64,000 bases of DNA. It comes from Arion vulgaris. Taxonomy: Eukaryota; Mollusca; Gastropoda; Stylommatophora; Arionidae. Both the position numbers and the translations under genes were made by a program. The stretch is taken from contig CM036767.1 of assembly GCA_020796225.1 (NCBI GenBank), forward strand, positions 21,210,927-21,274,926, written 5' to 3'. Shown here one piece after another: positions 41,080 through 51,480 of this stretch. The notes below the pieces were generated by a model that saw only the letters and a program-made list of their open reading frames with translations, had not been told where the DNA came from and did not search any database. How positions within the stretch are numbered: position 1 is the first letter of the stretch; every line of letters starts with the position of its first letter.

Positions 41080-41627
41080 CATCAGTAATTCGCCGTAAGA
41101 TTCTATTTTTAGAGAGATTGAATGTAACTAACTAAAAATAGATTGGCAAAATAAACGAAACAGGCAGAAAATATATGAATAATTTACTTACAATCATAAA
41201 AAATCTGAATAAATTAACTTAACCATCATTAAAAAAGCTCAATAGATGAACGTAATTAAGAAATAATCAAAGCAATAATGCATTCTGAAACATTACATCA
41301 ACAATTTACAATAACAAAACACGCAGGTTAACAAAAAAAACAGACATGCAACACATCAAACATGCAATAATTTCATTTTCGTGAAGTTTTCAATGAGACG
41401 ATACAAATTATTGCTAATATTTTATGGGGAGAAAAACATCAAATCTCTTGTCAATAACATCACCAGGAAGATGGGCTATAAGAAAGAACACAAGCACAGT
41501 TGTAATAAAATCACATCAATATAAACATGTTAGCAAGCTCTGTGAATATCAGAACAACAGTAGATCGATCATTTCTCAAATTTAGCGTGAACATTTTCTG
41601 CTGCAATTCCCAAGTTCAAACAATCCG
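41080..41627. other. AT-rich unique DNA
   Basis: No gene or repeat landmark seen. Confidence 0.4.
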
Positions 41628-41878
41628 CCGTGTGTTGGAGGGCTCGCAAGGGGAAAAAATAATAGTAACACTGTGACCTACAAGTATGTCGTAGGAGGCG
41701 ACTAAGGTAGTGGCTATTGAAGCTACTCTAGTAAATAAAAAGCATCGCAGAAATCGGATGTGCTAGATTACTTGTGGGCGCATAACTAGCACAACGTTCA
41801 ATCGCTCTTAGGCTCAGACCACTTACAAATCACAAAGAGTGGTTTAACAGGTGGTCGTTATGTGACGTTCGAAGAAGA
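41628..41878 (+). mobile_element. SINE-1 copy
   Basis: Starts ccgtgtgttggagggctcgc, core agtatgtcgtaggaggcgac, ends gacgttcgaagaagaatc. Full length. Confidence 0.85.
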
Positions 41879-42189
41879 ATCAATCAAGTGTCATACCAGA
41901 AGACGTAGGCGATCATGTCTCTCCACAACTCTCTTTCTCCTTGATGCATGTAATCCGTTCTGGCGTCAATCTTTATGTCGAATCACGATGTCAGACCATC
42001 CAACATCTTCTCCCTCTGTCTTTCACTATCTCGCCTTCCCTGAATTTTACCTGTTGTCCCCAAATGTTCTGAACCTTCTTTTCGCATTCTATGCCTGGAG
42101 AACCTTGATTGTCTGATTCTTATTCTTTCGATACGGTTTCTTTGTGTGCAGGCCTCATCATTTGTTTTCTTAGCTGTCCATGGAATTTT

Positions 42190-42534
42190 CAGCATTCTTC
42201 TGTAAAACTACATCACTGTGGCTTCCAATTTTCAGCATTCTTCTGTAAAACTACATCACTGTGGCTTCCAATTTTCAGCATTCTTCTGTAAAACTACATC
42301 ACTGTGGCTTCCAATTTTCAGCATTCTTCTGTAAAACTACATCACTGTGGCTTCCAATTTTCAGCATTCTTCTGTAAAACTACATCACTGTGGCTTCCAA
42401 TTATCAGCATTCTTCTGTAAAACTACATCACTGTGGCTTCCAATTTTCAGCATTCTTCTGTAAAACTACATCACTGTGGCTTCCAATTTTCAGCATTCTT
42501 CTGTAAAACTACATCACTGTGGCTTCCAATTATC
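42190..42534 (+). repeat. 43-bp tandem array inside LINE-A, eight copies
   Basis: cagcattcttctgtaaaact plus acatcactgtggcttccaat plus ttt starts at 42190 and repeats every 43 bases to 42534. The unit equals the LINE-A coding sequence around the MLKIPWT motif, so the array arose by amplification of LINE sequence. Confidence 0.93.
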
Positions 42535-42581
42535 TTATTGATTGTTTGTTCATTGCCCATGATTCACTGCCATGCATAAGT

Positions 42582-43224
42582 CTTCTTCTTCTTTTGTCGT
42601 CCCACTGCTACCGGGTTGTTGCCCAGTGTCGTCACACTGCTACCGGGTTGTTGTCAAGTGTCGTCACACTGCTACCGGGTTGTTGCCCAGTGTCGTCACA
42701 CTGCTACCGGGTTGTTGCCCAATGTCGTCACACTGCTACCGGGTTGTTGCCCAGTGTCGTCACACTGCTACCGGGTTGTTGCCCAATGTCGTCACACTGC
42801 TACCGGGTTGTTGCCCAGTGTCGTCACACTGCTACCGGGTTGTTGCCCAATGTCGTCACACTGCTACCGGGTTGTTGCCCAGTGTCGTCACACTGCTACC
42901 GGGTTGTTGCAAAGTGTCGTCACACTGCTACCGGGTTGTTGCCAAGAGTCGTGTTTCTGTTCTGTCTTGCACTGTTTTAGTGGCTTCGGTGATTATTTTT
43001 GCTCTTTGACAGAATTCTACAATGCCATCTAACCATCTTTTTCGTGGTCTTCCTCTCTCCTTCTTTCCTGATGTTCTGTTGTAGAAGACTGTATACTGTG
43101 GTGCTTGGGTGCATTCTTATTAAGTAGGCAAACTACTTCATTCTTTGTTTCTCAATGTAATTCAATAAAGGTTATATGCTAACTTTCTTTCTTATGCTGA
43201 CGTTCTCTGTCTTTTCTGGTGTTG
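42582..43224 (-). mobile_element. LINE-F nested in LINE-A, with 32-bp array
   Basis: Inserted after atgcataagt of LINE-A, which resumes at agtattggttcaat. It starts with TTCTTCTTCTTTTGTCG (LINE-F 3' end in reverse), contains the array, and continues with ctaaccatctttttcgtggt and ttattaagtaggcaaactac, as in the other two LINE-F copies. Confidence 0.75.
42590..42950 (+). repeat. 32-bp tandem array inside LINE-F, about eleven copies
   Basis: gtcgtcacactgctaccggg plus ttgttgcccaat repeats every 32 bases. The single-copy ancestor is visible at 7430-7465 (ctgctatcgggttgtttccc). Because 32 is not a multiple of three and no unit contains a stop on the plus strand, all three plus frames are open for over 130 codons. 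They are not genes. Confidence 0.95.
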
Positions 43225-43265
43225 TTGAGTATTGGTTCAATATAGCACTGGAGTCTTCTTTTAAG

Positions 43266-43837
43266 CAGTGTTATCTGTATAACAAATTCATACATAGTGT
43301 GTTTTTCATGAAATCTGCTTTCGTTTGAGCTATTCAACTCCTAATCTTCCCAAGTTAAGAACAGTACCAACAAAAAAAATATTAATTTCGTTTTGTTTCT
43401 CACGGGTGATAAAACTGTTTTTAACCTAGCATGTTGTGGTTGGTGTTCAGATAATAGATAAGCTCCCGGATTCAGATTCACTGAGTCTTTCTTTCTCAAG
43501 TTCAGATGTGTTTTCATGGGGTAGTTCATTATATGATACGGATGAAAGAGGGATCATTAAATATCTATTTTTAGATAAGGAAACTAGACGGTGGTGTGAA
43601 AATTGGATATTTTTGAAAATTTTTTTTTAAAACCAGGATTCTGCGAACGCCTTTGCTTCTTTTTGACATGAACGATGATGAGATTTGTGAATCTATTCCA
43701 ACAAGAGATTAGATCTGATGGTATCTCTGCTGCGAACAGATTATTCCTGTCTTGTGTCATGGTATCCTTGTAATGGAACTGCAACTTTTTGTTGTTCTGT
43801 AGTGATAAATTCTTATTTAGTAATTTCTCGTGCATCA
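43266..43837. other. Unidentified segment with two short ORFs
   Basis: 43454-43610 reads IIDKLPDSDSLSLSFSSSDV then FSWGSSLYDTDERGIIKYLF on the plus strand, acidic and Ser-rich, with protein-like composition but no known domain. It may be an exon or an unrecognised transposon N-terminus. Confidence 0.3.
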
Positions 43838-43916
43838 TAGGGCCAACAGCTGTTCGTCACTTTTCCCGGTCTCTTTTTTCTAGTTTATTTCTCTCCGCTT
43901 CTCGTAGAGCATAGAG

Positions 43917-46900
43917 CCCTGTTTCCCAACGTGGGGCGCACCCACGAGAGGGCATTTTCATCGTTTAGGGGGGCAATGGACTCGTTCAGAATTTAACTAA
44001 TGTTTATGATGTTGCAAAACCGATATATCGGCTTTTGGATGTCTGTTTACAAAAACGACTGTTGCTTCACAATCACTTTACTGAAGTTTAAAAATCTTCA
44101 ATAAGTGGAAAGTACTTATATCTAGGTACATTTCTACCTCCTTTTAACAAAGCTTTGAAAGCGGAAAAGCATGTGTTATTGTGTTAAAATTGAGTCATAT
44201 TTTTAAAAAATAATGTGTCTAACATTTGCCAACTTTGTCATGAAGACCAAAATGAGTTTATACAGTGCAATCTTGAGTATGTAATAGTATTGGACAGAGC
44301 CACGCATATCATATTTCCGCCACAGAAAGCAGGTTCGAAGTTTGATTTGGCTTGGAATGTTAGGTACGATGTGAAAAGGAACCAAGAAGCATCAAGGGGG
44401 TTTGACTCAAATGCAAGTTATGGTCCATTAGTTTGATTACCAGAGCAATGGATACTCATTGTGTAGCTGGATTATACAGGCGTCCTTATAATTACCATTT
44501 TGTACCATTTTGTAGTTGTATAGTTAACAAAGGAGCATTTATAAATGGATTACAGTAGAATGTCATGAGATCTTGTTTTCCATGTTTAGCGACAGATTGA
44601 GAAGGCGTGGATGGGACATACATTTTTAGACAATGACAGAAGAATGTCGCTAGCCGAAGTGGAATGATTCTTTTTCAAGTGAGTAACAGGTGTGGGAAAT
44701 CGCAGTCGTGATAAAAAAGTTATGGAATAATAAAGTACTAGAATATTCACCCATACATATATATATATATAGACGGTAGACTTTAAGAAGATGGGATAAT
44801 AGAGCAGATAGAGAGCTAAATACAGAACAGTTTGTGAAGTAGCTAGAATAAAAATAGAGAACTAGACACAGAACAGCTAAAGTACAACACTATTAGGCAC
44901 GGTTATACGAGAAAAGCAGAAGAGAACCGAAGAGCTTCACGTAGAAGATATAACTATTGTAAGTTAGAAGTGATCAGAGCTAATAAGAAGAGAACAACGT
45001 ATACTTTTTCAGAAGAGCAGATTTGACCACAAAACCGGCAGTATAAAAATTGTTAATGATTTGTGTTTTTTTAAAAATAGCCATTCTACAATTATTCAAT
45101 TTTCTCAAACGTATATCCCCCTGATGTGAAATATTATTTTATAAGTATATTCCACATTAATATCTTTTATGCCACCAATGCTTGACCAACGAATAAAGGA
45201 AACGAGCTCGCCTTGAGGCGTATTTGAAGGCGAAACATAGTGCTCATATTAATTCGATTTGAATTACTTTCAAACTTTAAAGACACAATTTGAAAAAAAA
45301 GCAACATTACATTCTCTATTTACTGCTCGTACTGCAACTGTCAATTGTAATTTTGAGGCTAGTTATCATATTTCCTTACTCATTCCTAAATGTGGTAAAA
45401 TCATACTATAGGAGAGAATTTAATCAAACCATCAATATGAGCATTTCTTAAAACGGTTCTGGAAAAATATGACAAAGACGTGAAAGATATGTCACTCAGT
45501 AACAATACTGTTAGCAAAAGAACAGACGAAATGAGTGAAGATATTGAAATACAACGTGTTGAAAAGTTGAAAACAAGAAAATTCTCAGTGCCAATGGATG
45601 AATTAACTTTGAGAGACAGTGAGGCCGTATTGATAACTTACCTAACATATATTGATAAAGGGATTGTGCTGAAGAAATGTTGTTCTGTAAGTCATTAGAA
45701 AGCACCACTACCTCCAAAGATGTATATAATAAGCTAAAAAATTACTTAGGTGTCAAAAATATACCAATTAAAAATTTAACATCTTGTGCCACAGATGGTG
45801 CTCCTAATGCTATAGGTAAGAAAAATGGCTGCTTAAAATTGATGAAAAATGAGAATTCAGAAATGCTTCTTATTCATTGTGTTATTCACTGGGAAAATTT
45901 AGTAGCTAAAAATATTTTGCCTGTCCTAAATGAAGTACTAAATTCAGTTATAACGTGTATCAATGCTATTAAAGCTAAGGTCAAATGTGAGCGTCTGTTC
46001 ATGCTATTTTGTGAAAAACAAAATGCAGACCATGTGAGACTTTTACTTCACACTAAGGTAAGATGGCTCTCGAAAGGAACTGCTTGAAAAGAGTTATGGA
46101 ACTATTTGATACTCTTAGTGATTTTTAAGCGACAAACCTGAAATGAAGTATCTGTTAACGGTCAATGGTAAAGTATTTGTGAGTTATCTAGCCGATATCT
46201 TTGAAAAACGAAATATATTAAATAACCAACTTCAAGGAACTCATACAACTTTTGTTGATACAAAAGCAAAGGTATTTGGTTTCATTACCTTTATTGAATT
46301 ATGTCAGAAATATATTTGCAATAAAAATTTTGAAAAATGTCATTGGCTCCAGAAATATGAAGTGACTGATACCGTTATACTTGTTATTGTCGGTCATCTG
46401 AAAATTTTATCGGTTGATTTAAAAGAAAGATTTTCTGATTTGAAATAAATTGATTTTCAAGCTTGGATGTTGCAGCAAATGTTAGTGTATTTGTCTGATA
46501 TTTCAATTATGCAGTATTAAGTAGAACTCGCAGAAATTCAAAATGATGAGTCAGTTAAAATTTCATTTCATATAAAAAAGAACCAAGGCGTGACTTTGTG
46601 AGAAAACAGAAATCAAATATCCAAATGTAACCAAATGTGCAAGAAAACTGTTATTACCGTTTCTATCTTCATATTTAGCTGAATGTGGAATGTGGACAAA
46701 TCATAACTGATTTGCTGCTAAAAAAGAAATCGGCTTTATGTAACACAACGGGAAGACTTGAGACTGAAGACAACTAAATTGGAACCTAACATAAAATACC
46801 CCTGCAGCATGCATCAAGCGCAAGGATCTCACTAAGTGTAAGTAATAAATAATTACTAATAATTAAAAAAAATATTGAAACATTTGTCCTTAAAATTATT

Positions 46901-47128
46901 TCGTACTTGAATTTCAGTTCTTCATTATATGTTTTGAAAATTTACTTACTCTGTTTCCTCAACAATTGCCTAGTTATTGCTTCCTAAAACCTATAATTTA
47001 AGTTTCTACAGTGAGCCATTCAATTTTTGGAAACTAAAACTTTTTGTATATAATACATAAGGTTGGGGGCATACGAATTTTTTTAAGGCTTTGGTGGGGC
47101 ATGGCACAAAAAAGGTTGGGAAACACTG
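43917..47128 (+). mobile_element. hAT3 transposon, 3.2 kb, exact 8-bp TSD
   Basis: Termini CCCTGTTTCCCAACGTGG and (complement) CAGTGTTTCCCAACCTTTTT. GCATAGAG flanks both ends (43909-43916 and 47129-47136). The duplication fits the nnnTAnnn pattern reported for Buster-type hATs, and the transposase is ZBED5-like. The interior is full length but broken. Confidence 0.95.
45430..46448 (+). pseudogene. hAT3 transposase (ZBED5/SCAND3-like), frameshifted
   Basis: Consecutive frames read LKTRKFSVPMDELTLRDSEA, LGVKNIPIKNLTSCATDGAP (catalytic Asp of the CxTDGA motif), IGKKNGCLKLMKNENSEMLL and LIHCVIHWENLVAKN (the HC-H segment), VRLLLHTKVRWLSKG, and then GKVFVSYLADIFEKRNILNN. At least two frameshifts or stops (near 45697 and 46086) break it. 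A BED finger is not clear upstream; 44215-44436 is open but unrecognised. Confidence 0.85.
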
Positions 47129-47339
47129 GCATAGAGCCTCAACAGTTGTTCGTCACTTTTCTTGGTCTCTGGCTGTTTTCTTTATGGTCTCACAGGATAG
47201 TAGAGCACTCTTCAGTTCCTCAAGTAGACTTCGTCTCCAGGTCTGTTTAGGACGTCCCCTTTTCTGTTTTCCTTGCGGGTTCTACTAAAATTCTTATTTA
47301 GTGACACTCAACTGTTTTTTTTTCGTAAGGTATGCCTGA

Positions 47340-47470
47340 CCACAGTCAACTCTAGATAACTAGGCCAGACAGCTGACTGGGGGATCCTTGACCTAGATCA
47401 GAAAAGGGGGCTGGAAATATATATGTTTGATAGAACACTGCAAGCTTTATTTGAAATTTTACTCAATAAG
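47340..47470 (-). mobile_element. MITE M2 fragment
   Basis: The terminus CCACAGTCAACT at 47340-47351 and gataactaggccag are the M2 end; the segment runs to about 47470 and is truncated. Confidence 0.7.
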
Positions 47471-47643
47471 TTTATAGTTGGATCTGGCCTGACACATCGT
47501 CATATTTTCCATCGTAATCTGGGTCATCATGGGTTCCTGTTCTGCTCTTATCCACAGGTCTGTGTTTGCAACTCTGTCATAAACACGTAATCACAAAATA
47601 CTGTAGTTTTACAAATTACAAAAACAATGACAAAATACAGCAA

Positions 47644-47670
47644 CGTTTCGACCAACAAGGTCTTTATCAA
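47644..47670 (-). ncRNA. Hammerhead-like core, PLE left arm
   Basis: Minus-strand order: TTGATAA (47670-47664), A, GACC-TTGTT-GGTC (perfect 4-bp stem II), GAAA, CG. Compared with 9034 and 48573 the stem changed sides together (GGCC/GGTC to GACC/GGTC), consistent with pairing being kept. Not tested. Confidence 0.35.
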
Positions 47671-47992
47671 GCAAACGAACAACAGGAGTTGCAAATTTAA
47701 AAAACAAATGGACGACCAAATACAAACGTTTCTAATGAAAATCTGGGAATAAAAACGAATAACGAAATAAATGTAACACAAAAACACACATACAAACTAG
47801 AAATAGAACGGAATAGAAACTGAAAATCTAGTAAATATATAACTTGAATACATGCAACATATACCCATATAGATTACAAGGCATGGGAGGAGAAAGTACT
47901 GAGAAGCATAGGAATGTAATACGTTGAGCCTACGTGGTCGCAAGGTACCATACAAAGAAATCAACCGATTCTCCAGAGCAAATCGACTGCGA

Positions 47993-48307
47993 TCATCCGA
48001 GGGAAAATGATCGGATCGCTGTGACCTGGACATCGTGAGCTCCTAAATGACCAGTATCATTGAAATGGGTGGCTACAGAGGTCACAGAGCATTGGCGTAT
48101 GTCGTGCAAGTGTTGGGCGAATCGGTCACTGAGCCTCTTGCCTGTCTCGCCGATATAAGCAGTGTTACACCGCTTACAGATAATGGCATATATAAGATTA
48201 CGGGACTCGCATGTGAAACCATCGTCAATAAGAAACGTGGATAAAGGAAAAGATACAGTACGCGTCTGTATCACATAAGCACATGTGTTGCAACGCCGAC
48301 GCCACAC
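47993..48307 (-). pseudogene. PLE endonuclease domain (GIY-YIG), 105 codons
   Basis: Encodes RRRCNTCAYVIQTRTVSFPL (cysteine pair upstream of the endonuclease), then NLIYAIICKRCNTAYIGETG, KRLSDRFAQHLHDIRQC and VATHFNDTGHLGAHDV. The LIY...AYIG halves, a conserved Arg in KRLSDRF and the CxxC between them match the Penelope-type GIY-YIG domain, which nicks DNA for target-primed reverse transcription. The reverse transcriptase is absent, so this is a 5'-truncated copy. Confidence 0.85.
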
Positions 48308-48572
48308 TGGACAGTGCCAAAATGAGTCTGGATATTGGACTTAAGGCGACTGTGTACCAACATATCCTTAAGGAAAGATATCCTAAGGATATGTATAATT
48401 ATATATTTACTAGATTTTTCATTGTTTCTCTTCCGTTCTATTTCTAGTTTTTATGTGTTTTTTGTGTTACATTTTTTTCGTTATTCGTTTTTATTCCCAG
48501 ATCTTCATTAAAAATGTTTGTATTTGGTCGTCCATTTTTTTTTTAAAATGTATCACTCCTGTTGTTCGTTTG

Positions 48573-48600
48573 TTGATAAAGGCCTTGTTGGTCGAAACGT
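48573..48600 (+). ncRNA. Hammerhead-like core, PLE right arm
   Basis: TTGATAA (48573-48579), A, GGCC-TTGTT-GGTC, GAAA, CGT. Stem II has three Watson-Crick pairs and one G-U. Same core as the other two copies. Confidence 0.35.
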
Positions 48601-48664
48601 TGCTGTATTTTGTCATTGTTTTTGTAATTTGTAAAACTACAGTACTTTGTGATTACGTGTTTGC

Positions 48665-48955
48665 CAATCAAATAGTTTTACTGCAGTCTCATCTATTTTG
48701 TGAACAACTCTGCCATACCATGTCAGTCTGAGAATACACCGTAGACATCCGTTGACAAAGGTCTGAATATTTCCAAGTCATGTTTCTGAGCCATACAGCA
48801 ACACAGATTTCGCACTTCTGAAATGATTATACTGATCTTTGTTTTAGTGGAGATGGCAGTAGATATCTACAACGTGTGCATGATATCAACGGCTTGTAGT
48901 GACACATTCTGCCAAATTGTTAATTGCTCCATTTTTTAATCTTTCAATCCCATTT
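48665..48955 (-). mobile_element. LINE-C-related fragment
   Basis: The minus strand contains IQTFVNGCLRCILRLTWYG after frame changes, close to LINE-C (LQTFVNGCLLRIEGLRWYD). The rest is decayed. Confidence 0.55.
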
Positions 48956-48967
48956 ACTTTTTTTCCC

Positions 48968-49151
48968 TTCTTCTTCTTCTTTGCGTTCGTTGCTTACGAC
49001 CAATTTTAATCACTCTTTATGATATGTTTGATCTTTGCCAAGAACGTGTATACGTTGCACATTAGTTTGGTAGACCCCAGCACACAGACCTCTACACGTT
49101 TATTAGGACACATGCATCCGATTTCAGCCAAACTTTTTTTTTTTTTTTTTA
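48968..49151 (-). mobile_element. SINE-2, truncated
   Basis: The tail ctttgcgttcgttgcttacg to ccgatttcagccaaac is intact; the head is replaced by a run of T. The cut falls just before the shared core. Confidence 0.75.
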
Positions 49152-49274
49152 AATCGATGCCTTTGCTATTGCTACAAGCAACATGACTATAACAGTTAGG
49201 GTCGTGACTGCAACTTCCTGTTGTCATTAGGCCGCTCTACTCAAGTAAATAGTCCCAGAAATCAGATCACTCTC

Positions 49275-49500
49275 GTCACGTGGCCATTGTATTCCAGTAT
49301 TGTTAGACGAATTCATTTTAATAACAACACAGCATGTGATATAATATTTATATTATTTCACATATTAAATATCACGCCAAGAAATATCAGCATTATTAAC
49401 ACTTTTCACTAATAAGTAACCATGACCTCTATCTCTCTATCTAGTATGGACTTGTACAACTGTGTAAAATTGCAATAAAGTTCCCAGTGTTCTATTAAAC
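49275..49500 (+). mobile_element. MITE M2 copy, truncated and diverged
   Basis: gtcacgtggccattgtattc, agacgaattcattttaata and cagtgttctattaaac follow the order of M2 at 53.9 kb. Both termini are lost. Confidence 0.55.
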
Positions 49501-50372
49501 TGTGGCATCCAGCAACATTAGGCCGACTAGCTCAGAAGGAAAAATCAAAATTCCTGCTAAATGGGGGCTGATTTTTGTATAATTATTTGATAGAACAAGG
49601 TTTTCTGCAATTCTACAAAATTCTAAGAATCCATGGTTATTTATTGATGAAAAATTGTAATAATTTTGATATTCCTTATTGTTCAGGCGACCTATTTGTA
49701 TTAAAATACCGATCTTTAAGGAACCTCCAAGACATTCTTCGCGCGTTGAATGTTGGGTAATTAAAAAAGTTCATAACTTGTATCCATTTTGAATTTCTAG
49801 TGAATCGGTGAAACTGGTGTGAAATAAATCAGGTTAGTATACTTGTATGTCAATTTTTCCATAAAATATGAAATTTATTATAAACTTTAAAGTATTCCAT
49901 ATTACCAAACAATTTTATAAACATTTCGTAAGGGAAAGCTACCTATAACGAGACAATTACGAATTGTCACCGCAATAATTTTGTACACCGCTACTTTTGC
50001 ACAGTTACAGCTCCAAAACTTCATATTTTCATACGATTAAAATATATTACGTCACTGAATCATACATTTTCAAAAGGATGAATGATTCCTCTCTCTTTTG
50101 TTCAATTTTAGTGTGCGCACATTATCTTGAAGCTACAAACTTTTGATCGCTAGATTGACGACCCCGTTTTGTTTCGATGTCACTTTGACCGACTACTACG
50201 TCATGTTCACTCCGACTCTTGTAAACAACAGTGTTGTTATTTACAGAGCGATAAACGCTAATTCTAAGCATAATTACAAAACTCTGTTATGCTGTATTTC
50301 TGCTGGTTAGTTGCTATTTGTATCGAATAGCAAGTTTAGTGATATAAATTCCTAGCTAGGATATAAAGTCCA
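49500..50372. other. AT-rich DNA upstream of a transposase-like ORF
   Basis: No clear coding segment. An imperfect dyad gtaaacaacagtgttgttat-ttac is at 50220-50244. It may be the upstream part of the element whose ORF begins near 50373. Confidence 0.35.
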
Positions 50373-50962
50373 GTGTGTTCACAGTTAGATAAAGTATTAG
50401 ACAAACACAAAATCACACCACAGGCATATCATAGTAGAGCTTTTGTTGGTAACCACTGTCATAAATACTTAACATGTAAAGTCTATAAAGATCTCACAGA
50501 AGATGTCATAACACACACACAATTGTACACACAGAATAAGGATATAATAAATATTGCATTGATCACAAGAGACATTTTTAATTCATTAAATACAGCATTT
50601 GAAAAAGTTCACAATTACATCTCACACAGTAGACCAATCCATGCTGACACAGTTCCAGAAATACAATTAGCAATACAAGATTACATGAAAATGTACAGAC
50701 TGTATTTTTCAGATAAAATAATTCCAAAACAACACATACTAGAACATCACTGTGCAAACTGGATCAGAATTAATGGTTTCGGATTGGGCTTTTAGGAGAA
50801 CAAGGAGGAGAAGTTGTACATTCAATGGTAGCTGGTATAGAGAAAAGAGCTTTGGGTATAAGAAATAAAACTAAGGAATTAAAATTTATCATAGAAACAC
50901 AGCTGCTACAAACTTATCCAACTGTAAATACACAAGTTCACTGTGAAAAACATAAAGTTTAA
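50373..50962 (+). pseudogene. Transposase-like C-terminal fragment with GEQGGE motif
   Basis: An ORF of 140 codons reads LDKVLDKHKITPQAYHSRAF, VGNHCHKYLTCKVYKDLTED and IIPKQHILEHHCANWIRING. It is broken by one missing T at about 50793; the next frame continues LGEQGGEVVHSMVAGIEKRA and TQLLQTYPTVNTQVHCEKHK to the stop at 50962. I remember the pattern QAYHxxxFxGNH ... HxLExHxxxW ... GEQGGExxH from uncharacterised proteins repeated in invertebrate genomes, probably the C-terminus of a DDE-type transposase. The class is not certain. Confidence 0.55.
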
Positions 50963-51441
50963 ATAATAGCAGACCTCTGGGCTGTACAATTTGTCACTGC
51001 TGTATTGTCTAGCTGTCTTAATAACAATTTAGAAGTTAATATTTATATGTAATGTGTGTTTGTAAGATGTCTTAGGCAAGCATTTTACATGTCATGAAGT
51101 ATATATAAGCAAGTTTGTGTAAGTATGTATGAGTAAGTATGTATGAGCAAGTATGTGTGAGCAAAGTATGTATGAGTAAGTTATTAATTATAAATGTGGG
51201 CTACATTATGACTAATATGGGCTAGTAGAATTGTACAATTATATTACAAATGTGTATTGTCAATGTATGAAGATATGTATTTTTGTTTGAACTACCATTA
51301 GCAGTATATTTAGAAGTGAAAGTATTATTGTTAAATGATAAATTAATTATGTTAAACATTACATAGTTCATGAAGAAGTAAGCTATCCTTATGTATTTAT
51401 GGAAATAGATGTGTGATGTGTGAATTTATGTTATTGTGATT

Positions 51442-51480
<39 letters not shown>

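Larger units (their letters stand above)
41879..43265 (-). mobile_element. LINE-A copy interrupted by LINE-F
   Basis: The minus strand gives REKMLDGLTS, IRIRQSRFSRHRMRKEGSEH and MLKIPWTAKKTNDEACTQRN (41879-42189), then the 43-bp array, then sequence for LMHGSESWAMNKQ (42535-42590). The reading resumes only at 43225-43265 (QCYIEPIL region). The gap holds LINE-F with its own array. Confidence 0.75.
43838..47290 (-). mobile_element. LINE-Q C-terminus split by hAT3
   Basis: On the minus strand 47290-47137 reads GRPKQTWRRSLLEELKSALL and TIKKTARDQEK, and 43908-43838 continues with LYALREAERNKLEKRDREK. Both halves are joined by the duplication GCATAGAG, so hAT3 inserted into this LINE. Confidence 0.65.
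47575..48663. mobile_element. Penelope-like element fold-back
   Basis: The left arm (47575-47855, minus) and right arm (48395-48663, plus) are copies of the PLE 3' region in opposite orientation. They enclose a GIY-YIG endonuclease frame on the minus strand. The arms share gtttttgtaatttgtaaaac and the hammerhead-like core. Inverted, partly duplicated termini are typical of Penelope insertions. At the centre, ACATATCCTTA and TAAGGATATGT (48360-48394) form a short hairpin. Confidence 0.85.
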
